Part shown: positions 7,077 to 15,317 of the stretch, one piece after another
Layout of the letters: each line of letters opens with the position of its first letter
Numbering within the stretch: the first letter of the stretch is position 1
From: DGNJ01 sp002388905
GTDB taxonomy: Bacteria; Pseudomonadota; Gammaproteobacteria; Pseudomonadales; Porticoccaceae
Assembly (NCBI GenBank): GCA_036843405.1
Contig: DAITSJ010000003.1
Coordinates: 1-64,000 of the forward strand
Direction: 5' to 3'
DNA: 64,000 bases
Notes under the pieces: generated by a model
Seen by the model: the letters and a program-made list of their open reading frames with translations, nothing else
What the model was told of the DNA's origin: nothing
Databases searched by the model: none
Made by a program: the position numbers and the translations under genes

Positions 7077-9427
7077 GCGAGCGCTTTACCCTGGCCCTTA
7101 TCGGTAATCCCAACAGCGGCAAATCCACGCTGTTCAATGCCCTCACCGGTTCCCGCCAGAAGGTCGGAAACTGGTCCGGAGTAACGGTCGAGAAAAAGAC
7201 CGGGTACTGCCATCACGGCGAAACCCGATACGAGGTGGTGGATCTGCCTGGCACCTACAGCCTCCACGTTTCCCACGATGACGATTCCATCGATCAGCAG
7301 ATCGCCCAGAATTTCATTCTTGAAAATGGCGCGGACCTCCTTGTCAATATTGTCGATGCATCCAGTCTCGAGCGGGGGCTGTATCTGACCACCCAGCTCC
7401 TGGAGGCGGGGATTCCCACGGTTATAGCCCTCAATATGATGGACGTGGCCCATTCCCAGGGCGTGCACATCGATCCCTACGTGCTGGCCGAGAATATCGG
7501 TATACCGGTGGTGCCCGTCGTCGCCAGCCGGGAAGAGGGTCTCGGCATGCTCATGGATGTGGTTACCAACCGCCTCGCGGGCACAACCGAACTGGCTGCC
7601 GAACCGGATCACCGGGTCTATCTCGGTGAAGCCATGGAGCGGGCGATTGCGGCCCTCGAACAGACAATGACAGAAACCGGACGATCCGGAAACCGGCTTC
7701 TGGCCACGGCGGTACTGGAGCGGGACGCGGGGGTGTTGTCCCGCTTTGCCGAACCCGTGCGGGAACGTATGCTGGCCATAGTCGCGGAACTGGAAGCCGA
7801 CGGGCGCGAGGGAACGGCCGCCACCGCCGCCGATCGCCTGATCGAGACGCGCTATCGGTGGATCGGCGAGATCGTCAATGGCGCCATGCATCGGGACGCT
7901 GGCCATAAACGCACACTGACCGACCGGCTGGACAGTCTCTTTCTCAACCGGGTACTGGCGTTCCCCCTGTTCCTGGGGGTCATGTACCTGATGTTCATGT
8001 TCACGATCAATTTTGGCGGCGCGTTTATCGATTTTTTCGATATTGCCGCGGGCGCGCTGTTTGTCGACCTGCCGCGTCAATGGCTGAGCGCGGCCAATCT
8101 TCCCGGGTGGCTGGTGGCGCTGATCGCCGACGGCGCCGGCGGTGGTATACAACTGGTAGCCAGCTTTATTCCCGTGATCGGCACCTTGTTCCTGTTCCAG
8201 TCCTTTCTCGAGGGCTCCGGCTATATGGCGCGAGCCGCCTTTATCGTCGACCGGGTTATGCGCTCCGTGGGCCTGCCCGGTAAATCCTTCGTGCCCCTTG
8301 TCGTGGGATTCGGCTGTAATGTTCCCGCAGTGATGTCGGCCCGGACACTGGACAGCCAGAGCGATCGTCTGCTCACCACACTGATGGCGCCGTTCATGTC
8401 ATGCGGCGCGCGCCTGACGGTGTATATCCTCTTCGCCACGGTGTTCTTTCCCACCAACGGCCAGAATGTGGTTTTCGCGCTCTACGTGCTGGGTATGGTC
8501 ATGGCCGTGATTACCGGATTTCTGGTCAAGCGCCGGGTCATGAACAGGGATATGACACCCTTTATCATGGAACTCCCCAACTACCATATTCCCACCCTGC
8601 GCGGTGTTTTGCTGGGCACCTGGCATCGCCTGCGCAGTTTTATCACCCGGGCCGGCAAGGCCATCGTGCTGGTGGTGATCGTCCTCAACTTCGTCAATTC
8701 ACTGGGTACCGACGGCAGTTTCGGTAACCAGGATTCCGAGAAGTCCATGCTCTCCGCCATCGGCATGCAGATCACGCCGATTTTCGAGCCCATGGGCGTG
8801 GACGAGGAGAACTGGCCGGCGACGGTGGGCCTGTTCAGTGGGGTATTCGCCAAGGAAGTGGTAGTGGGGACCCTGGACGCCCTCTACACCTCCCTGGCCT
8901 CCGAGGGGGCCACGGAAGCGGAAACCGACGCCGGTCTGCGGGAGACACTGGCGGCGAGCCTGAGGACGATCCCGGCCAACCTGGCGGCCCTGGGAGACAT
9001 GATTGCCGACCCCCTGGGTATCGGTGTCGGCGACCTGAGCGACAAGGCGGCTTCCGCGCAGGATCAGGAAGTCCACCTTTCCACCCTGAACCTGATGACG
9101 GATCTTTTCGACGGTGCCCTTGGGGCCTTTTCCTACATGCTCTTCGTGCTGCTGTACATGCCCTGCGTGGCGACCCTGGGTGCCATCTACAAGGAGGCCG
9201 GCGGTTTCTGGGCCTTTTTCGCCGCCACCTGGAATACCCTGTTTGCCTACGGCGCCGCAGTGCTTTGCTACCAGGTGGGCACCGTTGGCCAGCATCCCCA
9301 GGCCACGCTGCTCTGGGTGCTGGCTGTACTGGCCATCTGGGCCGCCGCCTACCACGGGCTGCTGCGCATGGCGGGTATGGAAATGAAGCGCAAAAACCTG
9401 ATCCCCGCGGTTAACATCCATTCCTAA
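7073..9427 (+). CDS. feoB: Fe(II) transporter FeoB
   Basis: Inner-membrane ferrous iron transporter with a cytosolic GTPase domain. The 784-residue protein has G1 GNPNSGKST (11-19), G3 DLPGTYS (from 57) and G4 NMMD (121-124). A helical GDI region follows, then the polytopic membrane part with the two Gate motifs (around FVPLVVGFGCNVPAVMSART and VGLFSGVFAKEVVVGTL) and a final MPCVATLGAIYKE segment. The start is GTG, overlapping the feoA stop. Expression is likely iron-repressed through the upstream Fur box. Confidence 0.97.
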   Translation: MSERFTLALIGNPNSGKSTLFNALTGSRQKVGNWSGVTVEKKTGYCHHGETRYEVVDLPGTYSLHVSHDDDSIDQQIAQNFILENGADLLVNIVDASSLERGLYLTTQLLEAGIPTVIALNMMDVAHSQGVHIDPYVLAENIGIPVVPVVASREEGLGMLMDVVTNRLAGTTELAAEPDHRVYLGEAMERAIAALEQTMTETGRSGNRLLATAVLERDAGVLSRFAEPVRERMLAIVAELEADGREGTAATAADRLIETRYRWIGEIVNGAMHRDAGHKRTLTDRLDSLFLNRVLAFPLFLGVMYLMFMFTINFGGAFIDFFDIAAGALFVDLPRQWLSAANLPGWLVALIADGAGGGIQLVASFIPVIGTLFLFQSFLEGSGYMARAAFIVDRVMRSVGLPGKSFVPLVVGFGCNVPAVMSARTLDSQSDRLLTTLMAPFMSCGARLTVYILFATVFFPTNGQNVVFALYVLGMVMAVITGFLVKRRVMNRDMTPFIMELPNYHIPTLRGVLLGTWHRLRSFITRAGKAIVLVVIVLNFVNSLGTDGSFGNQDSEKSMLSAIGMQITPIFEPMGVDEENWPATVGLFSGVFAKEVVVGTLDALYTSLASEGATEAETDAGLRETLAASLRTIPANLAALGDMIADPLGIGVGDLSDKAASAQDQEVHLSTLNLMTDLFDGALGAFSYMLFVLLYMPCVATLGAIYKEAGGFWAFFAATWNTLFAYGAAVLCYQVGTVGQHPQATLLWVLAVLAIWAAAYHGLLRMAGMEMKRKNLIPAVNIHS

Positions 9428-9450
9428 CCCGGCATGGATTATTGCCGGGT
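9427..9450 (+). terminator. Hairpin after feoB
   Basis: ACCCGGCA (9427-9434) pairs perfectly with TGCCGGGT (9443-9450) around an 8-nt loop, directly after the feoB stop. The following bases are AAATAAG rather than a T-run. It could end the feoAB message, but as an intrinsic terminator it is weak. Confidence 0.4.
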
Positions 9451-9666
9451 AAATAAGCGGCACAAGGGTTCGCCCACATCACTCGCTTGGCTCAGAATCA
9501 AAGCGCTTTGCTGGGCCGGCTTTGGAGTGCCAGGCTAATAAAAGTTTCTCCCGGCCCGGTAATGAGCCCGTGGCGGGTGGCCTGGTATCGGGCGCCATGC
9601 AAAGTGGCGCCATTTTCAGTACAATCGCCGCCTTCGCCCAACCGAGCCAGAGGACCTGTACCAGCC

Positions 9667-10762
9667 GTGGAAATCAATCCCCTCATTGTCGCACTCAAGG
9701 ATCTGGAAGCGCGCACCGACGTGCTTAGGGGGTATCTTTGACTATGCCGGCAAGAAAGAACGTTTTGCCGAGGTAGAACTGGAACTGGCCGATCCCGGCG
9801 TCTGGGACAATCCGGAAAAGGCCCAGCAACTGGGTCGCGAGCGCGCTTCCCTTGAAATCATTGTCGAGACCATCGAAAACCTGGACAGCGGCATCGCCGA
9901 CGCCCGGGAATTGCTCGATATGGCCGCCGAGGAAGAGGACGAAGAAACCGTCGCGGAGATAGACAGGGAGATCGGGCGACTCGAGGAGCAGTTGGCCAGG
10001 CTGGAATTCCGGCGCATGTTTTCCGGGGAAATGGATGCCAACAACGCCTATCTGGATATACAGGCCGGATCGGGCGGCACCGAGGCCCAGGACTGGGCGG
10101 AAATGCTTCTGCGCATGTACCTGCGCTGGGCCGACGACAAGGGGTTCAAGGCCGAACTGGTGGAGTGTTCGGCGGGCGACGTGGCGGGAATCAAGAGCGC
10201 CACCGTCCATGTCCAGGGCGAGTATGCCTTTGGCTGGCTTCGCACCGAGATTGGCGTACACCGGCTGGTGCGCAAGTCACCCTTCGATTCCGGCAACCGG
10301 CGCCACACGTCCTTTGCCGCCGTTTTCGTGTCCCCGGAAGTGGATGACAGCATCGACATCGAGATCAACCCGGCGGACCTGCGTGTCGATACCTACCGCG
10401 CCAGCGGTGCCGGTGGTCAGCACGTCAACCGTACCGACTCGGCGGTGCGTATCACCCACCTGCCCAGCGGCGTGGTGGTGCAGAGCCAGAGCCAGCGCTC
10501 CCAGCACCAGAACCGCGACAAGTGTATGCAGATGCTGCGGGCCAAGCTTTACGAAATCGAAATGATGAAGCGCCGGGAAACCCAGCAGAACCTCGAGGAC
10601 AGCAAGTCCGATATCGGCTGGGGCAGCCAGATCCGTTCCTATGTGCTGGACGACGGCCGCATCAAGGACCTGCGCACCGGGGTGGAAACCCACAGTACCC
10701 AGAAAGTCCTCGACGGCAGTCTGGATCAGTTTATCGAAGCCTCCCTCAAGGCGGGGCTCTGA
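9667..10762 (+). CDS. prfB: Peptide chain release factor 2, made by programmed +1 frameshift
   Basis: RF2 reads UGA and UAA and triggers peptide release. The gene is in two frames. Codons 1-24 run from the GTG at 9667 to CTT at 9736-9738, followed by an in-frame TGA (9739-9741). Translation resumes at GAC (9740-9742) in the +1 frame and runs to 10762, giving about 364 residues. Visible motifs are the GGQ hydrolysis loop (ASGAGGQHVNRTDSAVRI) and the SPF stop-recognition motif (VRKSPFDSGNRRHTS), which is the RF2 form. lysS follows 46 bp later, the usual prfB-lysS pair. Confidence 0.96.
9727..9742 (+). promoter_or_regulatory. RF2 autoregulatory +1 frameshift signal
   Basis: The site reads AGG GGG TAT CTT TGA C: an internal Shine-Dalgarno-like AGGGGG (9727-9732), the slippery CTT, then the TGA recognised by RF2 itself, followed by the weak context base C. 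This is the conserved E. coli-type element. When RF2 is scarce, ribosomes pause at TGA and shift +1, so RF2 level controls its own synthesis. Confidence 0.95.
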
Positions 10763-10808
10763 TAGCCGGGGCGAGCGCTCCGGCCGATACAGTAATAAGG
10801 GAAAGACC

Positions 10809-12302
10809 ATGACCAACCCCACCGACGACAACAAGCTCGTTGCCGAGAGGCGCGCGAAGCTGGGCCAGTTGCGCGAGCAACCGGGCATCACCTTTCCCAA
10901 CGATTTCCGGCCCGATAGCGCGGCCGCCGGTCTGAAAGCGGCATTCGGCGACTGCAGCAAGGAAGAACTGGCCGAACAGGGCAGGGTGGTGGCGGTGGCG
11001 GGCCGCCTGGTGCGCAATCGCGGTGCTTTTATGGAAATTCTCGACGGTAGCGATCGTATTCAGCTCTATGTCACCAAGGAGGCACGTCCTTTCGCCAAGA
11101 GCCTGGATCTGGGTGACATCATCGGTGTCCGTGGCGAACTGCACAAGTCCGGCAAGGGCGAGCTCTATGTCCGGATGGACGAGTACCGGCTGCTGACCAA
11201 GGCCCTGCGCCCCCTGCCCGATAAATTCCACGGTCTTGCGGATCAGGAACTGCGCTACCGCCAGCGCTATGTGGACCTGATTGCCAATCCGGAGGTGCGG
11301 GATATTTTTCGTGTCCGCTCCCGCGTGATGGAGTTTATCCGCCGGTTTCTCAACGATGCGGACTTTCTGGAAGTCGAAACGCCGATGCTGCAAACGATTC
11401 CCGGTGGCGCCACGGCGCGACCCTTCGCGACTCACCACAATGCCCTGGACATCGACATGTACCTGCGCATTGCCCCCGAGCTTTATCTCAAGCGACTGGT
11501 GGTGGGCGGTTTCGAACGGGTCTATGAGATCAACCGCAATTTTCGCAACGAGGGGTTGTCGACCCGACACAATCCCGAATTCACCATGCTCGAGTTCTAC
11601 CAGGCCTATGCCGACTACAACGACCTGATGGATCTCACCGAGGCCATGTTGCGCAAGCTGGCGGAGGAAGTGCTGGGCACGACCGAGATCCGGAACACCG
11701 TCAGGAATGCCGACGGGGATGTTTTACAGGAAAGCATTTACGATTTCGGTAAGCCGTTCCAGCGCCTGACGGTTTTTGATTCGATTCTCCAGTTCAACCC
11801 GGATATTTCAGCCCGGGCCCTGGCGGATGAAGAGGGAGCCCGGGAGATCGCAGAGCATATGGACATACCCCTTAAGGACAGCTGGGGGCTGGGCAAGGTC
11901 CAGGTAGAGATTTTCGAGAAAACCGTGGAGCACCGCCTGGAGCAGCCCACCTTCATCGTCGAGTATCCCACCGAAGTGTCGCCCCTGGCCCGGCGCAAGG
12001 ACGACGATCCGTTCGTTACCGAGCGCTTCGAGTTCTTCGTGGGCGGCCGGGAAATCGCCAATGGCTTTTCCGAGCTCAACGATGCCGAGGACCAGGCCGA
12101 ACGGTTCAAAAAACAGGTGGAAGAGAAAGACGCCGGCGACCTGGAAGCCATGCATTTCGACGCAGACTATATCCGGGCCCTGGAATACGGCCTGCCACCA
12201 ACGGCCGGGGAGGGGGTCGGCATCGACCGCCTGGTGATGCTGCTCACGGATTCGCCATCCATCCGCGACGTGCTGCTTTTCCCGCATATGCGTCCGGAGT
12301 AA
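10809..12302 (+). CDS. lysS: Lysyl-tRNA synthetase, class II
   Basis: Charges tRNA-Lys. The 497-residue protein has an N-terminal OB-fold anticodon-binding domain (about 60-165) and a class II catalytic core. Motif 2 (FERVYEINRNFRNEGLSTRHNPEFTMLE) and motif 3 (GLPPTAGEGVGIDRLVMLLT) are clear. The start ATG at 10809 gives the normal N-terminus MTNPTDDNKL with AAGGGAAAG upstream; a longer frame runs back into prfB but has no support. It lies directly downstream of prfB. Confidence 0.97.
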   Translation: MTNPTDDNKLVAERRAKLGQLREQPGITFPNDFRPDSAAAGLKAAFGDCSKEELAEQGRVVAVAGRLVRNRGAFMEILDGSDRIQLYVTKEARPFAKSLDLGDIIGVRGELHKSGKGELYVRMDEYRLLTKALRPLPDKFHGLADQELRYRQRYVDLIANPEVRDIFRVRSRVMEFIRRFLNDADFLEVETPMLQTIPGGATARPFATHHNALDIDMYLRIAPELYLKRLVVGGFERVYEINRNFRNEGLSTRHNPEFTMLEFYQAYADYNDLMDLTEAMLRKLAEEVLGTTEIRNTVRNADGDVLQESIYDFGKPFQRLTVFDSILQFNPDISARALADEEGAREIAEHMDIPLKDSWGLGKVQVEIFEKTVEHRLEQPTFIVEYPTEVSPLARRKDDDPFVTERFEFFVGGREIANGFSELNDAEDQAERFKKQVEEKDAGDLEAMHFDADYIRALEYGLPPTAGEGVGIDRLVMLLTDSPSIRDVLLFPHMRPE

Positions 12303-12324
12303 CGTATTTCAGGGAGGGTTCGCC

Positions 12325-13065
12325 ATGGCCAACAACGGCGGGGGTATCCAACTGGAGGATTCATGGCTTGCCGTGCTCGAAGAAGAGTTCGGCAAGGACT
12401 ACATGAAAAGGCTCAAGGACTTTCTGCGTAACGAAAAGAATAACGGCAAGGTGATCTACCCGCCCGGTTCCCACTGGTTCAATGCTTTCAACAGCACGCC
12501 TTTCGACAGGGTCAAGGTGGTGATTCTGGGCCAGGATCCCTACCACGGCCCCGGCCAGGCCCATGGTCTGTGTTTTTCGGTATTGCCGGGTGTGCGCATA
12601 CCCCCATCCCTGATAAATATCTACAAGGAGTTGCAGGCGGACCTGGGTATCGAACCGCCGTCCCACGGCTGTCTCAGCGCCTGGGCGGAACAGGGCGTGC
12701 TCCTGCTCAATGCCACCCTCACCGTCGAGCGGGGCAGGGCCGGTGCCCATCAGGGCAAGGGCTGGGAGCAGTTCACCGATTCCGCCATCCGTGCCCTCAA
12801 CGACAGGCGCGAGAACCTGGTGTTCATGCTCTGGGGCAGCTATGCCCAGAAAAAGGGCGCCTTTATCGATACTGGCCGACACCTTGTCTTGCGGGCTCCC
12901 CATCCTTCGCCGCTGTCCGCCCATCGCGGCTTTCTCGGGTGTCGCCACTTTTCCCGGGCCAACACCTATCTGGAAGAGACCGGCCAGGAACCGGTGGACT
13001 GGAGGTTGCCGCAGGAGCCCCAGCGCGCCTGCCGGGATGACGAACTCCGGGTTCGGTCCGGTTAA
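12325..13065 (+). CDS. ung: Uracil-DNA glycosylase, family 1
   Basis: Removes uracil from DNA to start base excision repair. The 246-residue protein carries the water-activating motif GQDPYH (69-74, catalytic D71), the minor-groove loop HPSPLSAHRGF with H193, and LLLNATLTV. AGGGAGG precedes the ATG at 12325, 22 bp after lysS, so the two may be co-transcribed. It ends convergent to the following membrane protein gene. Confidence 0.96.
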   Translation: MANNGGGIQLEDSWLAVLEEEFGKDYMKRLKDFLRNEKNNGKVIYPPGSHWFNAFNSTPFDRVKVVILGQDPYHGPGQAHGLCFSVLPGVRIPPSLINIYKELQADLGIEPPSHGCLSAWAEQGVLLLNATLTVERGRAGAHQGKGWEQFTDSAIRALNDRRENLVFMLWGSYAQKKGAFIDTGRHLVLRAPHPSPLSAHRGFLGCRHFSRANTYLEETGQEPVDWRLPQEPQRACRDDELRVRSG

Positions 13066-13107
13066 GCATTAAACCTTAAGCTAATCCCGGTAACCAATAT
13101 TGTCGGA

Positions 13108-13527
13108 TTAATAGCCGGGCGTATCGTCACCGGCCACCTGCAGCGGCGGTACGCCCCGGCGTCGGCGGAGCCAGTTAAGGCTGCGCAATATGCTCGGCTG
13201 CGCCACCAGCCAGCGCTCGAAGCGGTATTTGCCGGGGTAGTCCAGCAACAACAATCCCAGGGCCATGGTCAGCAGGCCCTGGCCGGGCAGGAAAAGCATC
13301 AGGATCCCGCCGGCGAGCAGTACCGCACCCAGCATATTCTTGAGCATCAACAGCATCAGTCTTAGTGCCGGCCGCTGCCGGTGCCAGGGGGTGGGACTGC
13401 GAACCGACTCCAGGAAGTAGGTTTCCGGTATTTTGGCCACCAGCCAGGGCAGTGTCAGCAGACTGCCCAGGAAGGTGGCCACCGAAATGAGCGTCAGCCA
13501 CAGTACGGCACTCTCCCAGTCAGACAT
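13108..13527 (-). CDS. Small membrane protein of the PGPGW type
   Basis: 139 residues with two hydrophobic stretches (about 8-30 and 57-98). The second contains LFLPGQGLLTMALGLLLLDYPGKYRFERWL, which resembles the PGPGW transmembrane family, although GPG is GQG here. The tail is basic (LRRRRG). Function unknown. Its ATG overlaps the end of ygfZ by 8 bp on the same strand, so it is probably the second gene of that operon. Confidence 0.7.
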   Translation of the reverse strand: MSDWESAVLWLTLISVATFLGSLLTLPWLVAKIPETYFLESVRSPTPWHRQRPALRLMLLMLKNMLGAVLLAGGILMLFLPGQGLLTMALGLLLLDYPGKYRFERWLVAQPSILRSLNWLRRRRGVPPLQVAGDDTPGY

Positions 13528-14530
13528 CGCCGGATTTGAACTGGTCTTCGTAGGGCAGGGGAAGAACCTTCACCGCCAGGGTCGCGTCGCCGACGGTCAG
13601 TTCCGGCGATGCCGCCGCCTGGGGTGTGAGGACCGCGAGCATTTCCAGGTTGTCGTCATCGGCCCGTTCGGCGAAAACCACATGCCCCGCATTACCGCTG
13701 CTGCCGGGCACCTGGCAGGGATCGCCCGCAGGCGGGGGAGTCTGTCCCGCCGCCCCCAGGCGGTACATGCGGCGCTTGAGCTTGCCCAGGTAGTGCATGC
13801 GGGCGACGATTTCCTGGCCGGTGTAACAACCCTTTTTAAAGCTGATGGCGTCGGCGAACTGGAGATTGAGCATCTGGGGAATAAATTCCTCCCGGGTTTC
13901 GGGCCGGACTTCGCCAAGCCCGTCGCGGATATCGAGCAGATGCCAGTAGGGGAGCCCCGCGGGCCTGGCCTCGGCCACCAGTTCCTGCCAGAGCGCCTCG
14001 GCTTCCGAGGCGGGCACAATGGCGGCAGATCGGTCCGGGGAAACGGCAGATAAAATCGCTCCGCGATCCCCGTCGATGGCCCGGGAAGCAAACTGGCCAC
14101 AGAGCCCCAGGACCCGCATGCTGTCCGATACATCGTCGATTTCGGTCTTGTAGAACGGGGCGAATTTTTTCAGGGTATCGGCGGTTGCCGCGAGCAGCCC
14201 CCGGTGCATCACCATGTAGAAGTCGCCTTCGCTGTCCCTGGCCAGCATAAAGTTGCTTATCATTCGTCCCTTGGGCGTGCACAGGGCACCGGGTATCGTC
14301 GTTTCCTCCCCAAGGCGCGTGACGTCGCAGGTAAGCTGTCCCTGGAGGAGCTTTTCGGTCTGCCCGGCTTGCCCGGAGGAGAGCCTGAGAATACCCCGGT
14401 CGTCCAGGGGAAACAGGAGGGACCGGCCGGCGAACGCCGGATAATCCGACGGTGTTTCGCCGAAAGACGCGACATGATCATTGGCGATCACCGCACCTTG
14501 CTGGCTGAGGAATGCGTGCCACTGGTTCAT
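13520..14530 (-). CDS. ygfZ: Folate-binding protein YgfZ (iron-sulfur cluster repair/assembly factor)
   Basis: Tetrahydrofolate-dependent protein that helps maintain certain Fe-S enzymes such as MiaB. The 336-residue product has the diagnostic motif KGCYTGQE (233-240) with its conserved cysteine, and the GcvT-like fold. It is divergent from sdhE, as in many gammaproteobacteria, where both serve respiratory or Fe-S enzymes. The ATG at 14530 begins MNQWHAFLS. Confidence 0.93.
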   Translation of the reverse strand: MNQWHAFLSQQGAVIANDHVASFGETPSDYPAFAGRSLLFPLDDRGILRLSSGQAGQTEKLLQGQLTCDVTRLGEETTIPGALCTPKGRMISNFMLARDSEGDFYMVMHRGLLAATADTLKKFAPFYKTEIDDVSDSMRVLGLCGQFASRAIDGDRGAILSAVSPDRSAAIVPASEAEALWQELVAEARPAGLPYWHLLDIRDGLGEVRPETREEFIPQMLNLQFADAISFKKGCYTGQEIVARMHYLGKLKRRMYRLGAAGQTPPPAGDPCQVPGSSGNAGHVVFAERADDDNLEMLAVLTPQAAASPELTVGDATLAVKVLPLPYEDQFKSGDV

Positions 14531-14621
14531 AAGCGAAATGCTGCTCCCGATGGAAAAAATGGGTTTTTCGCCGGTGATGGTCGGCGCTATGGGCCGGCTG
14601 GGGAAACCAGCCCGGTTACTC

Positions 14622-14627
14622 TATAAT
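14622..14627 (+). promoter_or_regulatory. Candidate -10 element for sdhE
   Basis: A perfect TATAAT lies 47 bp before the sdhE ATG in the ygfZ-sdhE divergent gap. No good -35 hexamer is found 16-18 bp upstream, so support is limited to the -10 and its position. Confidence 0.4.
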
Positions 14628-14674
14628 GGTGCGCTAATTTTGATGGCCGATCAACGGCGTGGAGAGCGAAGCCA

Positions 14675-14920
14675 ATGGATCGCAATCGATTGTTCTGGGC
14701 CAGCCGGCGGGGAATGCTCGAGCTGGATTTAATCCTGATGCCTTTTCTCGACCATGTTTATCCGACTCTCGAGGAAGCGGACCAGCGCCGTTATCAACGC
14801 CTGCTCGATTGCGAGGATCAGGAAATGTTCGGCTGGTTCCTGCACCGGCAGGAACCGGAAGATCCCGACTTGCGGAAAATTGTCCGGATTATCCGTGAAA
14901 GCCGCCGACCCCAGCCATGA
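14675..14920 (+). CDS. sdhE: Succinate dehydrogenase/fumarate reductase flavinylation factor SdhE
   Basis: Small cytosolic protein that promotes covalent FAD attachment to SdhA/FrdA. The 81 residues contain the hallmark RRGMLELD (about 11-18) and a helical body DQRRYQRLLDCEDQEMFGWFL. GGAGAG lies about 10 bp before the ATG. The ygfX-like gene starts inside its 3' end, forming the familiar sdhE-ygfX (cptB-cptA) pair. Confidence 0.94.
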   Translation: MDRNRLFWASRRGMLELDLILMPFLDHVYPTLEEADQRRYQRLLDCEDQEMFGWFLHRQEPEDPDLRKIVRIIRESRRPQP

Positions 14921-15317
14921 CTGGCCGCTGGCTCCCCCGGCACCCCAGCGCGCACTGTTGATTGTTGCTCATCTGACGGTGGCGGGTGTCGTCGCGGCGC
15001 TTGACTATTACGGGAGTGTCCGCTGGGTTTTATTGCTGGCGCTGGCGGTGATACTGGCCATTCAATGGCTGATGCTGGAGCGCCGTCGCGGCTGGCGGTT
15101 GTCGACCGATGCCGGCGACTGGCGGTTAACGGACCCGGCCGGGCATAGCCGTCAGGTGGATTGCCGGGTTGCGTTCCGCACCGGTACGTTGGTGGTACTT
15201 GACCTGCGTGGAGATCGTTGGCGACGGCGCCATGTCGCGTTGTTTCCCTCCGGCCTGGGTCGCGAGGGCTGGCGGCGGCTTCATGTGGCCCTGCAAAAAA
15301 TGGTCAGTCCCGGCTGA
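14895..15317 (+). CDS. ygfX: YgfX-like (CptA) inner-membrane protein
   Basis: 140 residues from a GTG at 14895, overlapping the end of sdhE by 26 bp. Two adjacent hydrophobic segments (about 20-36 and 42-57) are followed by a soluble tail of RLSTDAGDWRLTD...VVLDLRGDRWRRRHVALFPSGLGREGWRRLHV, the YgfX layout. In E. coli YgfX is proposed to be a cell-shape toxin controlled by SdhE, a role that remains debated. The call rests on length, topology and pairing. Its 3' end overlaps that of nadB. Confidence 0.75.
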   Translation: MKAADPSHDWPLAPPAPQRALLIVAHLTVAGVVAALDYYGSVRWVLLLALAVILAIQWLMLERRRGWRLSTDAGDWRLTDPAGHSRQVDCRVAFRTGTLVVLDLRGDRWRRRHVALFPSGLGREGWRRLHVALQKMVSPG

